Source of the DNA: a bacterium
GTDB lineage: Bacteria; Spirochaetota; UBA4802; UBA5550
Assembly: GCA_024224995.1 (NCBI GenBank)
Contig: JAAENB010000657.1
Location: 1-10,074 of the forward strand
Length of the DNA: 10,074 nt
Direction of reading: 5' to 3'
This document shows, in pieces, positions 1 through 5,076 of this stretch. The notes beneath the pieces are model-generated. The model saw nothing but the letters and a program-made list of their open reading frames with translations, did not search any database and was not told the origin of the DNA. The stretch's first letter is position 1, and every line of letters begins with the position of its first letter. The position numbers were made by a program, and so were the translations under genes.

Positions 1-30
1 ACGTAAAATTTCCGGAAATAGAAGAGGAAG

Positions 31-654
31 ATGACTCTTCAACATGATTATTTTTACCTGGAGCGCTTACGGGAACACGGGAGAAATTCTCCGCATTCTG
101 TCGCATTAAACACGGAACTGCAAGACAACCTCTTTGATATTATTACCGGGATCTTACCCGGGAAGAATCCCGGGCAAAGCTATTCACTGCTCGATGTTGG
201 CTCGGGCCTGGGAGACTTTGCCGGGTATCTTCACCAAATGGGCTATGGCAATCTTGAATACCTGGGGATTGATATTATTCCTGAAATGGTTGAGCTGGCC
301 CGCAGAAAATACCCTGAATTCAGCTTTTGTGAAGCAGACTTTACCTCTCCGGCTTTTAAAGAATGCTTCGATTTTGTTACCTGTTCCGGTGCCTTAAATG
401 TGATTAACCGGGCTAATCCGGACGAACATTATTCCTATCTTAAAAACTGCATCAAAAAAATGTACGACCTTTCCAGGGCTGGGACCGCTTTTAACCTGCT
501 TTCTATCCGGGGAGAAGAGTATTTCACCACGGATGACCAGCTCTTCTATACCGATCCCGATGAAATCTTCGATTTTTGCAAATCGTTCTGCAAACGGGTT
601 GTGCTTGATCACGAGTATTACGAATATACGTTTACGATATTTTTACACCGGTAG
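31..654 (+). CDS. Class I SAM-dependent methyltransferase
   Basis: A 207-residue cytoplasmic protein with a Rossmann-type methyltransferase fold. Motif I is LLDVGSGLGDF (residues 53-63), the glycine-rich SAM-binding loop. GIDI (79-82) supplies the acidic residue, D81, expected to contact the SAM ribose. EADF (101-104) is the motif that packs near the adenine. FDFVTCSGALNVI (113-125) is the fourth strand. Length is normal for a stand-alone small-molecule or generic methyltransferase; no extra substrate domain is visible, so the substrate is unknown. The start is well constrained: the same frame has stops at 4-6 and 19-21, and this is the first ATG after them, with a purine-rich AGAGGAAG directly before it, closer than usual spacing. 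The gene runs convergently toward the barrel gene, 62 bases between stop codons. Its promoter and upstream neighbours lie beyond the contig end. Confidence 0.9.
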   Translation: MTLQHDYFYLERLREHGRNSPHSVALNTELQDNLFDIITGILPGKNPGQSYSLLDVGSGLGDFAGYLHQMGYGNLEYLGIDIIPEMVELARRKYPEFSFCEADFTSPAFKECFDFVTCSGALNVINRANPDEHYSYLKNCIKKMYDLSRAGTAFNLLSIRGEEYFTTDDQLFYTDPDEIFDFCKSFCKRVVLDHEYYEYTFTIFLHR

Positions 655-664
655 GGGGATCTCG

Positions 665-700
665 TCTCGTACGGGCACGGCGCGCCGTGCCCGTACGAGA
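665..700. repeat. 36-base perfect palindrome between convergent genes (dispersed repeat, likely bidirectional terminator)
   Basis: Perfect self-complementary sequence centred on GGCGCGCC between 682 and 683. It lies 10 bases after the methyltransferase stop and 16 bases before the barrel gene's stop. Its central 28 bases (669-696) are identical to 5024-5051 at the window axis, so this is a repeated element and not a one-off terminator. The stem is very GC-rich and could stop transcription from both sides, but no T-run follows closely. The position at gene ends resembles REP/MITE-like intergenic palindromes. The identity of the family is inference. Confidence 0.85.
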
Positions 701-716
701 TCTCGACATCTTTAAA

Positions 717-2294
717 TTAAAACAGGCTCGAAGCAGAGACGCTGATTGTTCGAATGGTCTCATCATCGGCGTTTATTTTTCCGTCGCCGTCCTTATCCTG
801 GTAGGTTAACATATAGTTAAAGTCAATGGAAGCGCCTTCCACCAGGCTTACGCCAAGAACCGCTCCCATAATGGTTCCGGAAGTTTTCCAGGTAAAGACC
901 TGTTCCGCGTTATTCCGGATGTAATAGGCCCTTGCTTTCGCAATCTTGGGGATGAGTTTGTCTTTCAGCTGAAGCTCACCTTTTACGGTTTTGCTGCTTT
1001 CGTCACCAGCCAGCAGGTGCTGATAGGTGATGCTGGCGGAAACATAATCCCAGAAATTGAAGCCGAACCCGGCAAAGAAGCCTTTCATGCCGGAGATGTC
1101 TTCCAGGGTCTGGACCTTGGTCTGGGTTGTATTATTTACAATACGAGCCCGCTCCAGCTCATAAGTATTATTGTAATAACCAAATACAAATTTATCACTT
1201 GATTGTTTATACTCTGCCGTAAAAGTAAAGATCCCTAAACGCAGCTTGGATCCGGGTGCGGTAAATCCCCAGCCTTTTGTATTGATAATATGAGCAAATT
1301 GAGTATACACATCCCAGGTAACAAATTTACTTTTGATAATATTAAACCCGATATCTGCTCCCCAGATTGTAGAGCGCGAAGTTCGATCTGATAGATTCGT
1401 AAAACCGGTAAGATCGGTGTCGGAAATAAGCCCCTTGGCAACAAGATCAGCGATATTAGCAGCAGAGATTCCCCTGGCTAAGTAATAGCCTTGTTCTGTT
1501 GTATATCGAGAATCATAAGGATATTCATCAATTTCATCAGGAATCCCGTCACCGTCCGTATCGCGGAGTCCTTTGTACTCGTTTAAGTCCGAAGCTATGG
1601 ACGCGCCAATGGAAAGCCTGCTGATAATTTTATACGAAAGCCTTCCCCCTACAAACAGGGACGGGTTGCTGCCCTGCCACAGCTCTTTAAAATCGTTGAT
1701 AATCAGCTCTCCACCGAGTCCGCTGGTATCAAAGGACATTTCCATTCCCATCCGTTTATAGGTAGGATATTCAATCATATTGGAGTAGCCGTCAACGATG
1801 ATACCATACCCCAGGTAGGTATCTTCGATCCCGCCGACCCGTATATAAAAAGGGGCTCCTTTCCTTGCCCAGCTGAGATAATAAATTTTATCGAGATAGG
1901 CGTTAAAATTATTCCAGTCCTCTTTTCGTATATCACCTTCTTCATCAAGAAGAACCTGGATGTCGAGGCCCACTCCGAATTTATAAATAGCAAGCTCCAG
2001 GCGCCCGCCAACCTGCTGATAATTCTTTTCATCAACTGTCACCCCGCCAACAAGAGCGGACCCCTTTAAGTCAAAAGCCGGGTAGTCGCCGTCACTTTTT
2101 TTAGCCGACTTGTCTTTATCCTCTTTATCCTCTTTATCCTCTTTATCTTTCTTATCCTTATCTTTATCCTTAGCCCTGGGGGGAGGGGCAATCTCAATAT
2201 CGTCCTGTGCAAATAAAACCGGTCCGCTCACTGCCCCGCTTACAACAACTGCCGCAATAAAAAACAATAACACTAATAATCTTTTAAATCTCAT
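717..2294 (-). CDS. Putative outer-membrane beta-barrel protein with calcium-binding-type repeats
   Basis: A 525-residue exported protein of no named family that I recognise. Residues 1-29 form a signal peptide (MRFKRLL, a long hydrophobic core, cleavage likely near LFA-Q). A charged Lys/Asp/Glu linker follows at about 41-67. From about 72 onward there are many alternating hydrophobic/polar, aromatic-rich strands with short turns, typical of a barrel, and the chain ends in ISVSASSLF with a terminal Phe, the classic signal for outer-membrane barrel assembly. DTDGDGIPDEID (245-256) matches the thrombospondin type-3 calcium-binding pattern, and DKDGDGKINADDE (500-512) resembles an EF-hand or dockerin loop just before the last strand. 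The start is supported by AGGAGGAG a few bases upstream. It lies downstream of the lipoprotein gene in the same direction. A porin, adhesin or structural barrel are all possible; its cargo is unknown. Confidence 0.85.
   Translation of the reverse strand: MRFKRLLVLLFFIAAVVVSGAVSGPVLFAQDDIEIAPPPRAKDKDKDKKDKEDKEDKEDKDKSAKKSDGDYPAFDLKGSALVGGVTVDEKNYQQVGGRLELAIYKFGVGLDIQVLLDEEGDIRKEDWNNFNAYLDKIYYLSWARKGAPFYIRVGGIEDTYLGYGIIVDGYSNMIEYPTYKRMGMEMSFDTSGLGGELIINDFKELWQGSNPSLFVGGRLSYKIISRLSIGASIASDLNEYKGLRDTDGDGIPDEIDEYPYDSRYTTEQGYYLARGISAANIADLVAKGLISDTDLTGFTNLSDRTSRSTIWGADIGFNIIKSKFVTWDVYTQFAHIINTKGWGFTAPGSKLRLGIFTFTAEYKQSSDKFVFGYYNNTYELERARIVNNTTQTKVQTLEDISGMKGFFAGFGFNFWDYVSASITYQHLLAGDESSKTVKGELQLKDKLIPKIAKARAYYIRNNAEQVFTWKTSGTIMGAVLGVSLVEGASIDFNYMLTYQDKDGDGKINADDETIRTISVSASSLF
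2118..2144 (-). repeat. Three tandem 9-base units in the charged linker of the barrel gene
   Basis: On the coding strand the unit aaagaggat occurs three times in a row without mismatch, inside a longer, less regular lysine/aspartate tract. The units are in frame, so gain or loss of a copy would change linker length by three residues without breaking the gene. Confidence 0.85.
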
Positions 2295-2311
2295 AACTCC
2301 TCCTGATTTTT

Positions 2312-2340
2312 TATATAGGGCGCAACCGCCTCTTTAACAA
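2312..2340 (-). promoter_or_regulatory. Candidate sigma70-type promoter of the barrel gene
   Basis: Read on the minus strand: TTGTTA, 17 bases, TATATA (or TATAAA one to two bases further on). The spacing is ideal and each box matches four or five of six consensus bases. It lies between the 33-bp hairpin and the Shine-Dalgarno site, so transcription would begin at or just before that site, giving a very short leader. This weakens the call. It would let the barrel gene be expressed independently of the lipoprotein gene. Confidence 0.35.
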
Positions 2341-2350
2341 ACGTTATTAT

Positions 2351-2425
2351 GGAGAATTCCAGCACCACTTCACAAGGGTAAAACAAGAATATTTTTACCC
2401 TTGTGAAGTGGTGCTGGAATTCTCC
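2351..2425. repeat. Perfect 33-bp hairpin between lipoprotein and barrel genes
   Basis: Arms 2351-2383 and 2393-2425 are exact reverse complements around a 9-base loop, caagaatat. Each arm begins or ends with GGAGAATTCC and includes AGCACCACTTCACAAGGG. The stem is only moderately GC-rich and is not followed by a T-run on the minus strand, so it is not a typical intrinsic terminator. In a transcript spanning the two genes it would form a long duplex suitable for RNase III cleavage or transcript attenuation. Perfect arms suggest a recently inserted or selected element, possibly a miniature repeat. Confidence 0.9.
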
Positions 2426-2449
2426 CGCTGATATCTGCCAATAATGCAG

Positions 2450-2938
2450 TTACTTCTTTTTCTTTTTTTGGGCACGCCCCGCCGTACCCCTGTCCAATTT
2501 TGGTATATACTTCCTGAGCTGCTTGCCGTTTCGTACATAACCCCTGATCTTTTTCAGCCCTTCCAGGTCGAACATACCAAGAAATTCCAGCAATTTCCGG
2601 GTATCACGGAAATCATCCGCTTTTTCATCGGCCATAACCCGGATCTCGATCCTCTCATTGACCATAATCCAGACCCATTTATCCAATTCAACTTTGACCG
2701 GGTAGTCTCCAAGCTTTTCCAGCACATTACGATACCCGTCGATAGTGGCGGAATCTTTTACCTGGTCCAGAACCTGGAACCATAAAACGCGCTGCCTGTC
2801 GTTTTGGCGGATAACGGAAGCGTGCAGGTAATCGCCCCCTTGAATAAAAGAATAATCAAGAACAACGTTTTCGTCACCGCATGCGGCGCATACGCATGCG
2901 ATTAAACAGGTGAGTATTAATGATACAGCTCGCTTCAT
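2450..2938 (-). CDS. Putative lipoprotein of unknown function
   Basis: A 162-residue protein that I cannot assign to a family. The N-terminus has Lys-Arg, a hydrophobic segment and several cysteines (ACVCAACGDE). Cys20, followed by GDEN, is the likely lipidated residue, although Cys15 after LIA fits the textbook lipobox better. The mature part is mixed alpha/beta with aromatic and charged residues (FQVLDQV, WVWIMVNERIEIRV), and ends in a basic tail with five lysines. The size suggests a small periplasm-facing accessory lipoprotein. AAAGGAGA ends six bases before the ATG and fixes the start. The barrel gene follows in the same direction after 155 bases, so an envelope partnership is plausible but inferred only from position. 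Confidence 0.8.
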   Translation of the reverse strand: MKRAVSLILTCLIACVCAACGDENVVLDYSFIQGGDYLHASVIRQNDRQRVLWFQVLDQVKDSATIDGYRNVLEKLGDYPVKVELDKWVWIMVNERIEIRVMADEKADDFRDTRKLLEFLGMFDLEGLKKIRGYVRNGKQLRKYIPKLDRGTAGRAQKKKKK

Positions 2939-2944
2939 CCGGGA

Positions 2945-2952
2945 TCTCCTTT
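2945..2952 (-). promoter_or_regulatory. Ribosome binding site of the lipoprotein gene
   Basis: Minus-strand AAAGGAGA followed by six bases and ATG. It is a strong Shine-Dalgarno match with near-ideal spacing and supports the chosen start. Confidence 0.8.
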
Positions 2953-2970
2953 ACAAATGTACGCTATGGT

Positions 2971-2999
2971 ATACTATATTAGATCATCGGCTCTTTCAA
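2971..2999 (-). promoter_or_regulatory. Candidate sigma70-type promoter of the lipoprotein gene
   Basis: Read on the minus strand: TTGAAA, 17 bases, TAGTAT, about 32 bases before the ATG. TTGAAA matches five of six and TAGTAT four of six consensus bases. A run of ten A residues ends one base upstream of the -35 box (minus-strand view of 3001-3010), like an UP element. It would drive the lipoprotein gene and perhaps the barrel gene. Confidence 0.5.
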
Positions 3000-3005
3000 G
3001 TTTTT

Positions 3006-3060
3006 TTTTTAACAAGAAAGAATGCCATATGATAACCAGAATATCATATGTTGTTAAAAA
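3006..3060. promoter_or_regulatory. Two-part imperfect dyad in the divergent intergenic region
   Basis: TTTTTAACAA (3006-3015) pairs with TTGTTAAAAA (3051-3060), and CATATGATA (3026-3034) pairs with TATCATATG (3042-3050). The left side has an extra 10 bases, so a folded strand would have a bulge. It sits between two divergent genes, next to the lipoprotein promoter, where an operator for a dimeric regulator would be expected. A terminator is unlikely because no gene end is nearby. Its function is unproven. Confidence 0.55.
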
Positions 3061-3109
3061 CATTGTTTACCACTTTCATTCCTGTTTTACGGATTTACAT
3101 TTGACTTAT

Positions 3110-3138
3110 TTAACGCTTTAAAAAACAGTGTACATAAT
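3110..3138 (+). promoter_or_regulatory. Candidate promoter of the acyl-CoA synthetase gene
   Basis: TTAACG, 17 bases, CATAAT; four of six and five of six matches to the sigma70 consensus. A stronger -35-like TTGACT at 3101-3106 lacks a well-spaced -10, and TATAAG at 3150-3155 lacks a clear -35, so the true site may differ. Confidence 0.35.
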
Positions 3139-3144
3139 GCAGTC

Positions 3145-3178
3145 TATTGTATAAGAAAAAAATCTTATCTGCACAATA
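3145..3178. promoter_or_regulatory. Imperfect dyad in the leader of the acyl-CoA synthetase gene
   Basis: TATTGT (3145-3150) and ATAAGA (3151-3156) pair with TCTTAT (3163-3168) and ACAATA (3173-3178), with four unpaired bases on the right side. It lies just downstream of the candidate promoter, where a repressor site or a leader hairpin could act. It is A/T-rich and could be chance. Confidence 0.35.
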
Positions 3179-3195
3179 TATACATGAGGAATCGT

Positions 3196-3201
3196 GGAGG
3201 G
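3196..3201 (+). promoter_or_regulatory. Ribosome binding site deciding the acyl-CoA synthetase start
   Basis: GGAGGG followed by six bases and the ATG at 3208. The ATG eight codons earlier, at 3184, has only A/T-rich sequence before it. The later start is therefore preferred. Confidence 0.8.
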
Positions 3202-3207
3202 TATTCA

Positions 3208-4998
3208 ATGAGCAACGAACATTTAGCATTAATGGTACGGGAGAGCGTTAAAAAAAACGGAGATGCCGTAGCCATGCGTTTCAAAAAGGGAACAGAGTGG
3301 CAGCCCATATCGTATACGGAGATGGGAGAACAAATTCTCGCAACAGCAAAGGGGCTCCTTACGCTGAATGTCGCCGAAGGCGATATGGTAGGGATCTTTT
3401 CGGAAAACAGGCCGGAATGGGCAATTGCCGATTTCGCAATTCTAAGTCTTAAAGGAGTTTCGGTTCCCGTATACGCCACCAATACCGATAAACAAACCGA
3501 GTATATTGTTAATGACGCGCAAATCAAAGTACTCTTTGTTGGAGACAAGGCGCAATACAGCAAAGTTCTTTCATTTGCCGACTCTTCAAAATACCTGGAA
3601 AAAATAATTGTTTTTGACGATTCAATTGAATTGCAGGGAAACAAGTCACTGCACCTGTCACAGTTCATGAAAACCGGAAAGGAATCGGGCGGCGATGAAG
3701 AGATAGAAAAACGCTTGAGTGCCGCGTCAGTAGATGACCTGGCAACCCTGATCTACACATCAGGAACAACAGGAGATCCCAAAGGGGTAATGCTGACCCA
3801 TAAGAATTTTTCTCACCAGTTCAAGGCAATTGAAAACGGGTTTTCCGTTGAGGCAAGTGACCGGTCATTATGTTTTCTGCCGCTCAGCCATGCCTACGAA
3901 CGGACCTGGTCCTATTATGTATTCAGAACAGGGGCCCAGAATAATTATCTCGCGAACCCAAAAGAGATTGTAGAATATATGTCCGATGTAAAGCCTACGG
4001 CAATGGTAAGCGTGCCCCGGCTGTATGAAAAGATCTATTCCACCGTTTTCGACCGGCTGGAAAAAGCTCCGGGATCAAAGAAAAAACTTTTTTATTGGGC
4101 TCTGAAAGTGGGTAAGAAATACGCTTACAAGAGAAAAGATAATAAAATGGTTGGCCCTTATTTAAAGCTGCGCCACAACCTGGCCGATAAGCTTGTACTT
4201 GGAAAAATAAGAGATATCGTAGGCGGATATAAGAAATTTTTCTCTGCCGGAGGAGCCGCACTCTCCAGTGAAATTGAGGAGTTTTTCCTTGCGGCCGGAG
4301 TACTGGTTTGCCAGGGATACGGCTTAACAGAAACGTCTCCAATGATAACCGCTAACGCGCCCGGCGCTTTTAAGTTTGGAACAGTAGGACGGCCGGTCCT
4401 CAATTGCGAAGTAAAAATTTCCGATGAAGGGGAAATTCTTGCCAAAGGCGACAATATCATGAAAGGATATTATAATAAACCCGACGCTACTGCTGAAGTT
4501 TTTGACAATGACGGCTGGTTTAAAAGCGGGGATGTAGGGATCATTGATGAAGACGGGTATGTGAAAATCACGGACCGGATCAAAGATCTCATTATTACAT
4601 CGGGAGGAAAAAATATCGCGCCTCAGCGGATAGAGATGGCCGTGGGAATGGATCATTATATTGAACAGATTGCCACAATCGGGGACGGAAGAAAGTTCAT
4701 AAGCGCGTTAATTGTGCCGAATTTTGAAGCGCTCGAAGAGTACGCTAAAGACCAGGGAATCTCATTTTCTTCAACAGAAGAGTTGCTAAAAAAAGAAGAA
4801 ATAACCGATTTTTACAACAAACGGATAAAAGATCAGTCCGCAGATCTTGCGGGCTATGAAAAGATTAAAGCTTTTTCGCTTATTCCAAATGAATTTTCCC
4901 AGGAAGGCGGAGAGCTCACTCCCACAATGAAGATCAAGAGAAAAGTGATCAAAGAGAAATATAAAGAGATAATTGACGCGATGTATCCGGCAGAATAA
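3208..4998 (+). CDS. Long-chain acyl-CoA synthetase (FAA1-type AMP-binding enzyme)
   Basis: A 596-residue enzyme, normal length for long-chain fatty acid:CoA ligases. It activates a fatty acid with ATP to acyl-AMP and then forms acyl-CoA, feeding lipid synthesis or beta-oxidation at the inner membrane face. The order of motifs is complete: YTSGTTGDPKG phosphate loop (183-193), LCFLPLSHAYERTW typical of this subfamily (221-234), GYGLTETSP (370-378), the ATP-ribose aspartate in WFKSGDVG (Asp442), TDRIKDLIITSGGKNI hinge and A8 loop (455-470), and the C-terminal LTPTMKIKRK with Lys575 in the place of the catalytic lysine. No signal peptide is seen. The start at 3208 is chosen over 3184 because of GGAGGG. 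It is transcribed divergently from the lipoprotein gene. Fatty-acid chain specificity cannot be read from the sequence. Confidence 0.95.
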   Translation: MSNEHLALMVRESVKKNGDAVAMRFKKGTEWQPISYTEMGEQILATAKGLLTLNVAEGDMVGIFSENRPEWAIADFAILSLKGVSVPVYATNTDKQTEYIVNDAQIKVLFVGDKAQYSKVLSFADSSKYLEKIIVFDDSIELQGNKSLHLSQFMKTGKESGGDEEIEKRLSAASVDDLATLIYTSGTTGDPKGVMLTHKNFSHQFKAIENGFSVEASDRSLCFLPLSHAYERTWSYYVFRTGAQNNYLANPKEIVEYMSDVKPTAMVSVPRLYEKIYSTVFDRLEKAPGSKKKLFYWALKVGKKYAYKRKDNKMVGPYLKLRHNLADKLVLGKIRDIVGGYKKFFSAGGAALSSEIEEFFLAAGVLVCQGYGLTETSPMITANAPGAFKFGTVGRPVLNCEVKISDEGEILAKGDNIMKGYYNKPDATAEVFDNDGWFKSGDVGIIDEDGYVKITDRIKDLIITSGGKNIAPQRIEMAVGMDHYIEQIATIGDGRKFISALIVPNFEALEEYAKDQGISFSSTEELLKKEEITDFYNKRIKDQSADLAGYEKIKAFSLIPNEFSQEGGELTPTMKIKRKVIKEKYKEIIDAMYPAE

Positions 4999-5023
4999 AT
5001 TTTTCCCTCCCTCCTTGTAGCCT

Positions 5024-5051
5024 GTACGGGCACGGCGCGCCGTGCCCGTAC
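5024..5051. repeat. Central 28-base palindrome at the window axis
   Basis: This stretch, centred on GGCGCGCC, is identical to 669-696 and its mirror 9379-9406. It begins 25 bases after the acyl-CoA synthetase stop codon. Because the whole window mirrors here, the natural right flank is lost and the true extent of this copy cannot be known. In the real genome it is probably the gene-end palindrome after the synthetase gene, and the place where the sequence folded back. Confidence 0.85.
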
Positions 5052-5076
5052 AGGCTACAAGGAGGGAGGGAAAAAT

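Noticed and set aside
157..174. Small CCCGGGA/TCCCGGG hairpin inside the methyltransferase gene
   Set aside because: A seven-base stem encoding PGKNPG in a normal coding region; no sign of function.
2110..2337. Plus-strand frame with Ser-Leu repeats
   Set aside because: The repeat is the complement of the Lys/Asp linker codons of the barrel gene and has no independent support.
2351..2425. CRISPR repeat or standard intrinsic terminator
   Set aside because: Only one inverted pair exists in the arm, with no spacers, and there is no T-run after the stem.
2441..2450. Direct repeat ATAATGCAGT shared with 3134-3143
   Set aside because: Only ten A/T-rich bases, in unrelated positions; chance is likely.
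2444..2785. Plus-strand open frame of 113 codons opposite the lipoprotein gene
   Set aside because: It lies antisense to the lipoprotein gene, which has a signal peptide and strong ribosome site; this frame has no family features.
3165..3668. Minus-strand open frame of 167 codons opposite the synthetase gene start
   Set aside because: It overlaps a clear AMP-binding enzyme on the other strand; its composition is that of a shadow frame.
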